Below, piece by piece: positions 1 through 11,557 of a stretch of DNA of 64,000 bases (the first letter of the stretch is position 1; every line of letters starts with the position of its first letter). The notes beneath the pieces were generated by a model, which saw only the letters and a list, made by a program, of their open reading frames with translations, was not told where the DNA came from and did no database searches. Origin of the DNA: Chlorophyllum brunneum (Eukaryota; Basidiomycota; Agaricomycetes; Agaricales; Agaricaceae). Both the position numbers and the translations under genes were made by a program. Where the stretch lies: NCBI GenBank assembly GCA_963576785.1, contig OY756140.1, positions 124,001 through 188,000 of the forward strand. The letters are read 5' to 3'.

Positions 1-659
1 TTTCGAAGATCGAATGGCCCAAATGGAGTTCGCTATTACTGCTACCTCTTCCAGAAAGGACCGGTGGAAATCCAAGCAAGATGCTCTATTATATTTCCAA
101 AAACGATTTCCATGGAGCATGTGGGACCCTCGCGCTCTACGGTTACACGTTGTGTGTCTACCTCTCCCATTTTTGAGAGTCACTCACTGAGATTGTGCTG
201 ACCAGGAATATGGGTTATACGAGCTCCAAGACGGAACGGTTACCCTTAAATGTGACAAGAAGCGCGAAGCTGAAGGATTTCCTGATGTTGACCCTCACTA
301 TGAAGGGATCGTAAGGCTCGGGGAGCTTTGCCACGCATTACCTGTCCATGCGATCTGGGGAACCCGGAATGACCTCGTGTACGTCCCCCAGACGACGATC
401 TGAGACCTTGGCTCACCCCCATTATAGACCTGAATTTATCCAGGACTCGCTTAGCGATGCGTCTGAAGGACGTCCAATGGCATCCGTGACAAAGGTTAAG
501 CGATCTGGACATATGGTACGTATCTCCTCACTTAGTTGGTATTAGTACCATCTGATAGTCGTAAAGATTGTCCAGGAACAACCTTTAGGGCTTGCGCAAG
601 CCATACATGATGTTTTGAACACCATACCTTCCATATCAAGTGAACGAACAAGACTGTAG
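1..659 (+). CDS. alpha/beta hydrolase, 3' part (5' end outside window)
   Basis: This is the C-terminal part of a serine-hydrolase-type alpha/beta fold enzyme, open from the window edge (frame beginning at base 2, FEDRMAQMEFAITATS). Removing introns near 154-232, 382-429 and 514-575 gives a continuous chain that includes KKREAEGFPDVDPHYEGI and LPVHAIWGTRNDLVPEF, followed by a KRSGHM box and a TAG stop at 657-659. In this fold the strand ending in AIWG normally precedes the catalytic acid, and the SGHM box carries the catalytic His. The nucleophile elbow must lie upstream of the window. The substrate cannot be inferred. The spliced chain reads coherently, so the class is fairly safe; the exact intron ends are by eye. 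Confidence 0.72.
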
Positions 660-2890
660 TTCTACTTTTGGTGAAATGTGTATCACTCGCTACGCTGTTT
701 TTCTATTTCGGAAATTAGAGTCGGCCGCAGCTTTCTATTACTTGCAGGGAATATGAGTGGCTCAAGTGGATCCACGATACTGAAGAACGAACAAACCCCC
801 GGAATGTATACCGGGAAGCCCCAGCGTAGCTGAGGCAATCGTCCTCCAGACTATACATGGTCAAAGTGACCTCATGGCAGAACAACACTCCCAATGAAGC
901 TTTTGCTGAATGTTTGTGCAATAACATTGATTTCGCACCAACCCTCAATCACGTTGCCGTCCTTTCTTGCCTTTCGTGCGCCATTCGTCCAATGTTGCCA
1001 CCTCGACCCCTTGTTGGGTATCGATATGAGAGCGTCCATCCACACGTCGGGCCTCTTGGCCTTTCTCATCCATTGGTTAGACTTTCTGTACCATCTGGTC
1101 TGAGCCTTCCATATCAAAAACTTGCCAGCACTCTACACCTGGCGCTCTCGCTCCGGGGATGATCGATAATGTCTTATTCGGCCTAACCCTGACCATAGTT
1201 TTCCCCGTCTCGGGCATCGCATAAAACAATTCCATCGCTGAAACTCATCCCTATCTCTGGGCTTCCTGGGGCATGCCGATAGTCCCGGTGATAGTGGCGC
1301 TGAGAATGATTATACTGGCATCCGCTTACACACCTATGAGCTGTAAGTGACGGCCCGGAAACCATAGTTCGAGGGTTAGCCCTTCACCGCCGTTGCCTTG
1401 TTTACATTGAGATCCACCAGAAGAGAATAACTTGGAAAAATCCAGTACACGGAGAGAGGTAAAGGGTGCAGGGAGCTTCTAAGCATTAGAATACCGAGCT
1501 AAAGCTAACTTTGATACCTTTCTAATCTTCTTCAGACACCCCTCGGATCCCTGTTCAAGCCCGCCGAGAACTGCGCGGGGTATTGAATGATCGCATTGAC
1601 AACCACGAGGAGTCGGTAGGGTGTTCACCCCTGTCCAGAAAGCATACGTGTGCCCATGCCGCCCTGTTCTATTAATAACATTTGTATACCCTGCGTCAAA
1701 TCCTTTACTTTTACTCGTTAACTCAATAATGAGGCCGGGACCCAGGATGATAACTTATTTGCCAGAGTATCATTACGGTCTCCAATACCTTACCTACACC
1801 AACACCACCAGCCCCATTCCAAACTGAATACCTGCCAACAAATCCCGGAAAATCTAAGCGGGCCATCGCCGCGTTAATAATGAACCGGTCTTCTCCCTAC
1901 GTCCCTTTGACTAATCGGGACAAATCTACTCGCTCCCAAATAATAACACAGCATAGATGTTTGATCCCAGTTCAGTTTCCTTGATATTATTTTTTCCCAG
2001 ACAGAAGGAAAACTCAAGGTTCGGAATTGAAGAAATCACTCACGCTTCGCAAAGGTTGCATCCCAAAACCTCCGCATACCTGACGTCTGTCCCGATCTCT
2101 CCCCTTTTTCTTGGCGCCCGCGCTTTAATTACTTCTCGTGGTCCAAATGAAAAGTTTATGATGGTGTAATGAAAGGGAAGCGGTATTCTTAGAACGAATA
2201 TGCATTGTACACTCAATATTCGCATGCCAAGCAGAGCCCTTACATAACCTTCAATATCTAACGTGTCTTCTAATCATGTCCTTGAGTGCAATGATCTGAA
2301 CATCGCCGTCACTAATCAAGTATGGAACATCTGTGCTGTAACCGCAAACATTTATCGGGACCCAGAACTCCTGAGCGTGGAGGACACTTCATGACGTGAA
2401 TGTAAGATAAGTTACCGACTATTATTTCTTTATTCTAAAGCCACTCCGACCCCAATCAAGTATCAAGTCCTGGGAGTCCAAATCCCTTAATTGGTATCAA
2501 ATCCTATCACAAGATTATAAAATCCTAATTATTAACACTTGTCATCTGCCTCACACACACACTCGATTCCGGGCAAGATGGGGTTCCCATCTTGAGCTTT
2601 TTGGGTGAAGGTTGTACCCAATCCCAGTTCCTGTGATCCGAAGAGGTATTGGGATAGCCTATAAGAATCAACATATGAATAGGTTACACCTCATATTACC
2701 CGTAATACCGTGTAAAGTTATCCGCCACCATCTCACATGCTAAAGGGTGGAGAGTGGAGACCGTTGGACATAAAAGGATGACTTGGGTTCTTATAAGTAA
2801 GGCGGGGTAATATCGTAGTATCCACCCTATCCCCAACTACCCTCCTATTATTGCTCCGCCCTTTCCACAAGAACACTACACATTTGCATC
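660..2890. other. intergenic, no supported gene
   Basis: I see no gene I can defend in this 2.2-kb stretch. A minus-strand open segment at 872-1117 (W/K/R-rich, reading KSNQWMRKAKRPDVW and later EGWCEINVIAQTF) looks protein-like and could be an exon or relic of an unknown gene, but it has no recognisable family and no convincing neighbouring exons. An AT-rich stretch with TTATAAG at about 2798, some 90 bases before the next ATG, could be the core promoter of the dioxygenase gene. Confidence 0.35.
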
Positions 2891-4321
2891 ATGCCAGCAC
2901 TCTCATTCCCACCATTCCCAGACGACGTCCCCACCCATCCCCTCCTCATAATCGATTATGCTCTAATAAAATCTCATGACGCTCAAGAAATAGATAGATT
3001 ATGGGAAGCTGCAACTAAGCTCGGTTTCTGGTAGTACGTTAACATTTAACATTGTTCGTTATTCTACAAATTGACTCCCATGTCGTATTCTTTTCTTGAC
3101 TCAGTCTCAAGAATCACGGAGCTGAAGAAGAAGTTAACGGAATGTTTGATTTAGGAGCAGAAACCATGGCTTTACCTCTCGAAGAAAAACTTAAATTCGA
3201 TCAAGGAACTGATGGCTTTTCCGCCGGGTGAGTTTCCCCCCACCTCTTCCAATCAAGATACTCAAAAACTCATATCATTATCAACGTTTTTTATTTTTTA
3301 TTAGTTACAAAGCCGCAGGATCAAACGCAGTAGATTCAACCGGTGAAAAAGATACCGTCGAATTCCTCAACATCTCAAAAGACGACGCCCTATCATGGCC
3401 TTCCCCCACCCATCGAACATATCCAGAACCAATAAACCATAACATGTCAACTATAGTTCAACCTTTCGTCCAAAAATCATTACAAATCAATGGAACGATT
3501 CTTGATATCTTCAATGACAAACTCGGATTACCAAAAGGTTTTTTATCACAGAAACACCCGTTGGAAGAACATAGTGGATGTGAAGCTAGGATTATCAAAA
3601 ATCCACCTATGCCTCATGATATTCAAAAGAGAGCTATCGGAGCTCATACTGATTTTGGTTCTTTGGTACGTCTTTGGACTTGATATTCAATGCTATTCAG
3701 AAGAAATTGAATTATGAATGAAGTCGTTCTTGCATAATCGACTAGGTGGACTTCAAGTTTTAGTTCCTGGATCCGAGACCTGGCAATATGTCAAGGTAAT
3801 GATGAAAACTTTCGACTTTCATATCACGCATCAAAACTTCTTCCTTAGCCATTACCCAACCATGCGATTTGCAACGTCGGTGATGCTCTCTCCATTTTCA
3901 GTGGAGGTATCCTTCGCTCCAACATGCACCGCGTCCTGTAAGTCACCCAATTATCCTTCCCTTCTTAAATAATATTAACCGTCCGTATGAACAGTCCTCC
4001 ACCAGGTTTACAATCAGCTTACGAACGCTGGTCAATCGTCTTCTTCACCCGCCCAGGAAACAGTAAAATCCTCCGCGCATTAATCGAATCAAGTCCTATC
4101 ATCTCTACCGCAGTCGCTGCAAACCCAGAGAAAAACTTTGAAACGGGAACGACTGCAAAGGATTGGTTCGCCAGACGAATCAAATATCAAAGGCTTGCCA
4201 ATCGTAAGGTATGAATTTACTTTGTTTCGGGGATATTGGGATATTGAAGGATTGGCGTGTCTAGGGCCCAGAAACTTGGATGTCGAGCCGAGGAACCGAG
4301 GTAAACCCCGCAGCGGTGTGA
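2891..4321 (+). CDS. 2-oxoglutarate/Fe(II)-dependent dioxygenase (isopenicillin N synthase-like fold)
   Basis: The gene codes for a predicted soluble non-heme iron oxygenase that couples 2-oxoglutarate decarboxylation to oxidation of an unknown substrate. Seven exons fit by eye: 2891-3033, 3105-3227, 3305-3665, 3724-3795, 3849-3937, 3995-4208 and 4265-4321. All joins are GT-AG and in frame and give about 352 residues, a normal length for the family. The N-terminal domain has GFWYLKNHG, the usual DIOX_N pattern. The iron facial triad is visible as GAHTDFG (His and Asp) and NMHRV (distal His). The 2-oxoglutarate clamp is the R-x-S of YERWSIVFFTRP. LGGLQVL and GDALSIFSGG are typical beta-jellyroll strands. 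The C-terminus is PETWMSSRGTEVNPAAV. It converges on the MAU2-like gene. Members act in secondary metabolism, gibberellin-like or flavonoid-like chemistry; nothing here points to a substrate. Confidence 0.88.
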
Positions 4322-4745
4322 AAGTGAAAATGTAATTCGTATACTCGTCCAGACATATGTATTGAATACGCGGACCATGTCTTTTTAGTATCAAATATGG
4401 GACCATTATTTTCATCTCTCTCTGTGGAAAGTCGAGTCAGCCTTTCGTCGTCGGTGGGATTGGTGTCGTCCCAGACCTGGGGAGAATGCACTGTTAAAAG
4501 AAACGCAGATATAATATCCGATTCAATTCCATGCAACTACTAAACCATAATGTACGTGAAAAAGAGCAACTGCGACGAGCACGTCCAAAAACAAATCTTA
4601 CAAAAGGTACCACCAGCAAGCAGAGCAGCCCACAACAACCAAAGCAACCCCAAATTACGACCTCGCTTCAACCCTCGCAACACCCTCTTTCATCACCCTA
4701 TTCTTTACAACCTGCACCCTCGCACCTTCCTTATTTCCACTCCGA
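4322..4745. other. convergent 3' intergenic region
   Basis: About 0.4 kb lies between two convergent genes and should hold both 3' UTRs and terminators. It is A/C-rich on the plus strand toward 4700. I found no ORF or repeat that needs a separate call. Confidence 0.4.
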
Positions 4746-7258
4746 TTATAAAGTTCTACGAACAAAAAAGCCATTACCGCCAATCCACACGTCACCCCAA
4801 TACCAAAAATACGCACCTAAAAACCGTTCTCCAATCCACGTTCTCAAATGTGCATTCCCCACAGCATCATATGAAGGTGTAATAGCCGAAGCACCCTTTA
4901 CTGGTGAATTTTGATTTTTCGACGACTTGGATTGTGCGCCTAAGCCAGCAGCGATGCTTTCCGCTGTCTCCAACATCTTTTCCGCGTGTTGATTAGATGT
5001 ATGCAGGTAATGCGACGCTATTAACGAAAGTACGAGTGCACGAAGGTGATTATCCTGGGAATTCGTTGATAGATTCAACGCGCGTCGGAGATACGTTCTA
5101 GCAACCAGGATATCCGTGTAAGAAGCCGTTGAGTAGACTCGAGAGAAAAAGGCGTACTTTGCTTTAACAAACTCTTTTGTCAAACAACTATCTATAACCT
5201 CTGCAATCGCTTCTAATGTTCCACCTAACCCACGACAATCCTTCGTCACAACCTCCCCAACCTTTCTAAGTCGATCCAGCTCCTTCTCTCGCTCTTCTTC
5301 CGACACTTCCGTAGGCAAAGTCTGCCTTAGTAATCCTATCTGGAGCCAAAGTTCTCCCGCACGTGCAGCAGTGTTAATCCAAGCATCTTCCTCCCCATCT
5401 ATTACTTCCTGGTTGGTATAGCCATGCGCAGTCCGGGTATGTGGTTGGGAAGAGGTAGAAGCGCGGTGGTCGCGTTTTCGTGATAGCCATGCTGCAATTT
5501 GGTAACAGTCTAATGCGCGATTGGGTTTATTGAGAGCGTGGGCTAATTGAGCTTCGTGCAAAGTCAATCGTGCCACGTAGGATGAGAAAATTCCTTGTGT
5601 GCGGGTATACGAAATTAATTCATCGATTGACTGGCGGGTCGAAGATGAGCAAAGTCACTCGAATGCAATGCGGATCAACATACGCGCTCTGCTTCATCAA
5701 ATTCGCTTCTCATAATGGAAGCCTGGAGAAGCATTCAGAGTTGGGGCAGGTAAGGAGACCGTGGAACGCACGCCAATGATTTCGCACATGAGGTCAGCCC
5801 TCAATTTCTTGAAACGGATATCGGTCCTTTTGACGTCGGAGATGGAAGCCCAGGCGGGGACTGGGGGGATATGAGCGCACATAATAGTACAAAAGGCTTG
5901 AAACACACCAGCAATCTCCCTCTTCAACTCCTTGTCGATGGCGATAATACCCTCGCTAGCAAAAACTTTCTTCTTGGGTTTTCTCCCCACTAAATCACGC
6001 TTCGCGAGACTCGAAACCAGAAATCCAAGGACGTAAATTACCCTCGGATGGGTGAGCTGATAGTATAGTGGAGGACCGTTCGTGAACGGGATCTAGATAG
6101 ACATGAGCTGAGAGCCTGGAACTCTGGAGAGAATATACACACCTCAAAGATGCCAGTTTTGGGGAAACTGGGTAATTGTAAATCGAGGAGCTGATGAAGC
6201 CATTTCAATCTCGGATTAGCGAGACTAGAGTCTCCCATGTAGGTGTGAAAAATGATGCCCAGGACGAGGGTATGGACGATAAGTGCGTATTCGAAAGCTG
6301 ACCGCGAGGATTTGCTACTACTTGAGGGTGGAGAAGGAAGAGAGTTCTGATCCTGGCTCTCAGGCGCATTTCCTTTATCCGCGGCATTACTCTTGAGCGT
6401 TTCCTCCATGTCCAGTGCGCCCTCCGCAGCATCCAAGCTCTCCCCAACGTCGTTCCATAACCCAGAACGCACGAGAGCACGTAAACGGAGTACTGAAGCA
6501 AGCTGAATCACAGGACGGTGTCCTTGCTTCGATGCGAGTTCATGAAGGTCATTGATGGCACCCAGTGATCGCATGGTATTGGTTATTTCGTCTGAACTTT
6601 GGGAGCTGATGCTGGCGATGAGAGAGAGATGCGTAGTGTAGAGTATATGCGGTGGATCATTGGGAGTGATAGTTGTGAGTGCACGTTTGAGATTATTCTG
6701 AGCAGCTTTTGAGTTTCCAGAGGCGAGGGAGAGTTGAGAGGAGAGCTGAGTGAGGCGATGTCGGTAGAGTTGAAGCGAGGGCAGCTATGAGAGTCCGGTA
6801 AGCTGAAGAACTGGAGAGAATAAAGGCTGGCGTACGTTTTGTGCGACAAGAGACTACCAACGAGATACTTCAGCACTGAATGTACCCAAGCAGAAAATAC
6901 TCACGGCCTTGGTGATGGCCTTTTGAATTTCCTCCTGTATGCCAGGAGACGAAAGCCCGATCTGCAGACCAAGTTCCGCAAGTCCAGTAGCAGCGCGACA
7001 TTCCACAACTCTGTCCAGACTCGTCATCACACTGCACTTCCTGAGTGCACAATGCGACAAAGCGAGTGACCGCTCATGATTCGTGTGCGTTGGGGGATGG
7101 AGTAAAAGAGATGGTAGACTGAGAAGAAGGTCAGCAAGAGTGATTTGCGGCAGATTTTGGGACTGAGCAGAAGTGCTTTGCTCGGTTTTCTGGCGTTTTG
7201 CTGGGCGGTCCTGCTGCTCGCCGTCGTACATGGCCAACCCAATTACGCCGTGACACAC
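4746..7258 (-). CDS. MAU2/SCC4-like cohesin-loading factor (TPR protein)
   Basis: This is a long multi-exon gene read on the minus strand. The likely start is the ATG opening MYDGEQQDRPAKRQK (about 7231) or the one nine codons upstream. Exons include QITLADLLLSLPSLLLHPP, CRAATGLAELGLQIGLSS, SLDAAEGALDMEE and TLHEAQLAHALNKPNRALD. The last long exon has NHLRALVLSLIASHYLHTSN, AEKMLETAESIAAGLG and GNAHLRTWIGERFL, with the stop near 4746. These are helical TPR-like repeats, and the order of the last three matches the C-terminal repeats of Scc4/MAU2, which pairs with Scc2/NIPBL to load cohesin on chromatin in the nucleus. The acidic/basic linker KRQKTEQSTSAQS is probably disordered. Internal exon ends are not all resolved. 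Another TPR scaffold such as an APC5-type protein is the main alternative. Confidence 0.6.
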
Positions 7259-7399
7259 GCGCTACTCGAGTGACAGGTCGTGTATGTGACATATCTATTA
7301 CAAATCTTATCTACGCCAGTGCTGATTATTATTGACTATTGTCTGGAATAAATTATCTTACTTTAGAACAAGTGTTATCCCACTACCGCTGCTTCGCCC

Positions 7400-7558
7400 T
7401 CATTCTTCACAATTCAGACACTTCACCGGGTTTGCAGTTCCTAGCTGCTGGAAAGGGAAGTAAAAATCCCTGCGCACGGATTGCGGGAGTGCAAGTGCGA
7501 AAGTAGCGGTGGCACAAAAAGCCAAGACGAAGAGGTGTTGTCTGCTGATCGATAACAT
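7400..7558 (-). CDS. small secreted protein, QxxGTxNP family, 52 aa
   Basis: I start this at the ATG 7556-7558 because it opens a clean signal peptide: SISRQHLFVLAFCATATFAL followed by ALPQ. A longer in-frame ATG at 7738 would bury it. The mature part is about 30 residues with a possible dibasic site (VRRD), then FYFPFQQLGTANPVKC and a two-cysteine tail CLNCEE. The FQQLGTANP core matches FQQFGTVNP-type cores in the genes ending at 13336 and 14787, also on the minus strand, so I treat them as one family. A TATA-like stretch (AAATATATAGG) lies about 70 bases upstream. Function is unknown; a peptide signal or effector is possible but not shown. Confidence 0.6.
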   Translation of the reverse strand: MLSISRQHLFVLAFCATATFALALPQSVRRDFYFPFQQLGTANPVKCLNCEE

Positions 7559-8613
7559 GGCTGAGTGAATCTTTCGAATTGAAAGAGTGGTGGATGGGTT
7601 TTTGGCTGCTCCGTTACGACAACAAATATATAGGACCATGGAATCTCCATAAAGTAATGAGCTACGTCTATGAGGGACAGAGAAAACTCTCGATATCATA
7701 TGTCGTTTCAAGTTAGGCGACGTTATCCCAGTGGTCATACACGTCTCATCACACCGGATCAGAACAGCGGAACAGTAGAACAGTACGTCCCGCCTTTTAT
7801 CGGCTCAAACAAATGCCAGAAACTCCAAGAAACTCCTTGTGCTACAATGAAAGACAGGGCATACTGGTATATTCCAGGTCAATTGACACATCTATTTCCC
7901 TATTAACACAAACTCGGCCATACACACACACGAAACCACCCACCTCCTCAGGGATAGTCACTTGACACCAATACATACCAACTCGCCGATATCACCATGC
8001 TCAGTGCCCGGCCAAGTCTTTTGGCCAGCTTGACTGATCGCATCATTCAAGTTCTCTGTCAAATTGCACGAGCTCATTGATCTCCCTTAATAAAGAACAC
8101 GTGGACTCCTATTACTACCATTTCAACAAAACAAAACAGAAAAACAGAGAACGAGCCTGAGCGGAGAAGCGCCACTGGCGAAGGAAAAGAACTTCCATGT
8201 GTACTCGATCAACAAATACATCTCTGGCTACAAGGATCATACCAATTAACGGAAATGACTCTACTCTTTACCCCTCACCTGGAACTAGCATATACTGGTT
8301 AACGTTCGAACCCCTTTTTTTCAAATGTAAACTAAAGCCTACCCGACGGCAATGTCGATAAAAGTAGCCATAGTATGGCAAGGTGATTGGGGGTGAACGA
8401 CACGATATCTCAACTGATCTCTCCTTCCATAGAGAGTTCAGTAATATCATCAAGAATTATATTCAGCTGCATCTGACTTCTACTCGTCTTGAAGTTTGAT
8501 ACCTTCTTCAACAATGACAGGGTATTTCGGGGCAGTATAACTCAAGTCGACTGGTTGGTTTTGCAAATACACGAGTTCTTGCTTTTTTTCATCATTTCAC
8601 TCAGCCACCATCT
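7559..8613. other. intergenic, no supported gene
   Basis: About 1 kb contains the promoter side of the 52-aa secreted gene and the 3' flank of the zinc-knuckle pseudogene. Short open frames here have no signal peptide, domain or coding-like composition. Confidence 0.4.
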
Positions 8614-9345
8614 TCACATCTCCGAACTCTCATTCAAAAACGCTGATCTCACTTCACTCCGATGTTCTTCAGGTACATTATCCAGTAACTTCATCATAGT
8701 AACCCCTATAGCAATAGCTCTGGCTGCCCGAGCCGCAGGTGTTGATTTCGGATTTAACAGTGGTGAAGGCGATGATCTGTTAGGATATCCACAAAGTGAC
8801 GATGATCTTAATTGAGGATCCAATCGAATATTCGGTCTGAAATTTTGTCGAGGTGGTGGATGTCGAAATGGACAGTCTCATTGGAAGTGACACCCTCTTC
8901 CACATCTAAAACATGCTCCATCAAGAAGCCTTTGTTTTTCACGAGGAGTGAATATTATGTTTAATTCCGCGCCAGTGAATTCATAAATTTCTTCCTCTTC
9001 ATCGTACTCGTAATATTCTTGATTTTGATAGCGCACGTTCTTCATACCCATAACGTTTGGGTCTCTAGCCCGAGCCCGGTCCCAAAAGCCACAACTCTGT
9101 CCATAGCCATAGTAGTTGGCATGGTTAGATTGTGAGTTATAATTCGGTCGGGCCCGCTCTGGCTGGAAGTTTTTTTGTGGTGGTGGGAATGGTCGGTTTG
9201 GTTGGTTTCGGGGGGAAGTAGTGTGGGTTGGGAGCGCGACTTCTAGTCCAGCTTGTCGTTCTCGACTGCTCATTTTGACTTGAGTTATTTTTGCAGTGCT
9301 GGATCGAGATTCCGTATTTATTTGACAAAAAAAATAATCTGTCAA
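8614..9345 (-). pseudogene. CCHC zinc-knuckle protein broken by an in-frame TGA
   Basis: The upstream frame (possible ATG at 9345 or, more likely, 9273, opening MSSRERQAGLEV) has a Pro/Asn/Tyr-rich stretch, an acidic YEYDEEEEIYEFTG, and then REKQRLLDGACFRCGRGCHFQ. A TGA at 8878-8880 follows, and the same frame goes straight on with DCPFRHPPPRQNFRP and runs to 8614. With the stop ignored the region is a perfect CX2CX4HX4C knuckle, so the TGA sits inside the motif between the His and the last Cys. An Arg codon CGA would need only one C-to-T change. Such knuckles occur in retrotransposon Gag proteins and in host RNA-binding proteins; no pol-like sequence follows here. Stop readthrough or a sequencing error are alternatives. 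Confidence 0.62.
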
Positions 9346-10542
9346 GGAAATGATTGTATGAGAATGCTGCTCTGGCAGTAAATGAAGTGGGCCAAAGGCA
9401 CCTCTGGGGGGAAGGGGGGGGGGAATAAATTGGGGTTGGTTTGAGTTAAATGAGTGAAAGCCTGGATAGGAAGATGGGGGATAGCGAAAGGGATTGTGTA
9501 GAACTTGGTTAGTTCCACGGAGCTACATGGGTATTCTACTGTTCTTTTATACAAGTTAGGGACCATAGGCAAGTCATACTACATACAACGTCATATCTAC
9601 TCACAATGTACTAGAAATAGAGGGAATCCTGTATTGATGTTACCAACATCCCCTTTGCCCCACTTCTTCTCCTCTTTTTCACTCCACTCTATCCTTCTCA
9701 TGACCTGTTGATGACCTCAGTATGACCCTCTTGCTCCAGTATGCGCTCACTCTCTAGCACGATGTCTATTTCCCTTTGCCCCGCGATATGCATATGAAGG
9801 ACCTAACAAATGTATTAAAAGCTTAAGTTTGGAATTACAGTTTTGTTCTTGTGTTGCGCTTGAACAGCCCTATTCAACAGTTAATAACTGACTCATAATG
9901 AGTAGTATAAATGTTGTAAAGGCGTTGCTAGAATTTAACAGGACACCACACAGACCTGGTCCTAGAGACCTCCACACAAATGGAACTAGAATTTCGGACA
10001 ACAGACTCCTAATACAGGATATTCAAGTTTATATAGATATTTCTGGATGTACCTCAATATCTACTAATAGATCTTGGGTTTCACTTGGAGTAAAGACATG
10101 TCATACGAAGATAGGTGAAGTCATAGTGAAATTCAAGTCAAAGAAGGAACGGATCAATGGTAGAAGGCAACGAGTCATTGGGAAAACTTTTAAGCCAAGG
10201 TAAAAGAAGTCACAGTAGCTGAGAACGGCAGTAGGCGACAATGAAGCCAAACCAACCATCTTGATCGTACGCACAGAAACCTGCCCATCACCGCGCATCT
10301 GTATGACAAACAACACTAGTAGCCTCCTCTGATGGCAATCGGCATGTTTACGTCAAACTTGAACGCTTGTGCACCTCCCTCACGTTCCTCCTTCTCAAGT
10401 AGCGTGTTTCTGATTATTCTCCGCTCAAAATCCGCCCAAAAATACACATCCAACGTAGCCTAAACTCGAAGGGTCAAGAATCAACTTACACAGATAAAAC
10501 AGTATCCTTACCGATGCCGTTCGGGACGCCTTGCTCTTCTGA
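9346..10542. other. intergenic with one weak ORF
   Basis: Mostly unassigned sequence, with a G-run (G6, AA, G10) near 9410-9422. A plus-strand ORF at 9898-10203 (101 codons, basic C-terminus KSKKERINGRRQRVIGK) has no signal peptide or domain I recognise, and I would not call it a gene without expression data. Confidence 0.3.
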
Positions 10543-10722
10543 TTAATATCCCGTTTGTATAACCTCTCTAGGGTCTGCCGCGGGATCAGCAATTGGCCGC
10601 CATAAAGGATCATTGCCCCCTGGATCTCCTCGACCGACTTGTAAATTGTTCAAGGCGAGAGTTTTCGGAGCCACAATGGCCGATGCAACGAATACGACGA
10701 GGAGTTTGTGGGCAAGAAGCAT
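10543..10722 (-). CDS. small secreted protein, 59 aa, related to the FGTVNPG family
   Basis: The start chosen is the ATG at 10720-10722, which opens a signal peptide (LLAHKLLVVFVASAIVAP, ending near TLALN). The mature part is about 35 residues: NNLQVGRGDPGGNDPLW and then IADPAADPREVIQTGY. QVGRGDPGGNDP aligns with QFGTVNPGGDP of the neighbouring minus-strand genes if one residue is gapped. A TATA-like ATTTATAGG sits about 45 bases upstream of the ATG. A further 3' exon is possible because GTTATAC follows the Arg-Glu codons, but I see no need for it. Function unknown. Confidence 0.5.
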   Translation of the reverse strand: MLLAHKLLVVFVASAIVAPKTLALNNLQVGRGDPGGNDPLWRPIADPAADPREVIQTGY

Positions 10723-11029
10723 GGGTATTGCACTGAAAAAAGTGTACAGACCCCTCCTGAAGACATTTATAGGCTTACAACGAAACAGCGCCAATATTTT
10801 GACATGACCGAACACCAGTTTAGTGCGGGAACACGATCGAAAGGGTTAACACCGCACCCGGTACGTTTGTAAACGGCGTCAACCGTTCATGTTCCTTTTT
10901 TTTTTACTCAGCCGAACATATGGCCTTGGCTTCTAGACTATCCGTCCTTTACCAAACGTCAAACTACGAAGGGGCGTGTCAGCCTTCATTCATGTACAAA
11001 AAGGTGACGAACCTAGGGGAGGCCAGAAA

Positions 11030-11048
11030 GCCAACGAGTTAACTCGCG
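11030..11048 (+). promoter_or_regulatory. promoter box with palindrome GAGTTAACTC
   Basis: The sequence GCCAACGAGTTAACTCGCG lies about 75 bases upstream of the 11123 ATG. The same box, in the matching orientation, is found before the two paralogues at about 17377-17393 and 18864-18884. Its core GAGTTAACTC is a perfect 10-base palindrome in two of the three copies. It is probably a site for a dimeric regulator or part of a conserved core promoter. Confidence 0.5.
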
Positions 11049-11122
11049 TCGCTTTTAAAACTACCCACCAACTCCAAAAAACTTAAATCCCTCGTCGTCC
11101 TTCAGTTCTCATCACCCTCACT

Positions 11123-11557
11123 ATGAAGACCTCATTCTACCTCGCTCTCATTTCCCTTGCCGTCTTTGCTCAGGCCGCACCCACTCCCCAGGGAGGCGTT
11201 GGAACTGCGGGAGCCGTGGGTAGTCTCGTCGACTCAGCCAAAGGTTTCGTAACTGGAGCGGCTAACTCAGCCTTGGGAAGTGGTGCCACTGGCGCTGGGG
11301 GTGGACAGACTGGTGGTGGAAAGACTGGCGGAGGCGAACCTAGTGATCCTACCGGTGATGATAGTGGCGACACCGGCGCCGAAGCTCGCTCCGTTAAAGA
11401 ACCTGTCCTGTGGAAGAGGCAGGCGTCCGCTGGTGGCACCGATGGTACTGGTGCTGCCAAAGCCGTCGCGACGTTGGCGGACGGTGTTGCTACTGCGGCC
11501 AAGTCCCTTACGGGCACTCAAGATACCGCCCCCCCTCCGGATGCTGGAGATGACTGA
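11123..11557 (+). CDS. small secreted Gly/Thr/Ala-rich protein with Kex2-type site, 144 aa
   Basis: Intronless ORF with a classic leader, MKTSFYLALISLAVF, and a cleavage region AQAAPTPQG. The mature part is low-complexity: GGG-T repeats, an acidic patch (DPTGDDSGD), then EARSVKEPVLWKRQ, where KR-Q resembles a Kex2 site, and an Ala/Thr-rich tail ending PPPDAGDD. It contains no cysteine. The leader is nearly the same as in the genes ending at 16803 and 18315, which also keep RSVK before the KRQ. The leader is also close to that of the short secreted genes at 56-62 kb, although the mature parts differ. The protein is probably exported and cut, but into what is unknown. The long open frame on the opposite strand reflects GC-rich repeats and is not a gene. 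Confidence 0.72.
   Translation: MKTSFYLALISLAVFAQAAPTPQGGVGTAGAVGSLVDSAKGFVTGAANSALGSGATGAGGGQTGGGKTGGGEPSDPTGDDSGDTGAEARSVKEPVLWKRQASAGGTDGTGAAKAVATLADGVATAAKSLTGTQDTAPPPDAGDD

Noticed and set aside
872..1117. Protein-like minus-strand ORF rich in Trp and Lys
   Set aside because: Readable but unrecognised, with no partner exons, start context or paralogue; mentioned only within the intergenic entry.
4531..4914. 127- and 110-codon plus-strand ORFs over the 3' end of the MAU2-like gene
   Set aside because: They are low-complexity frames overlapping the conserved minus-strand TPR exon and its 3' flank.
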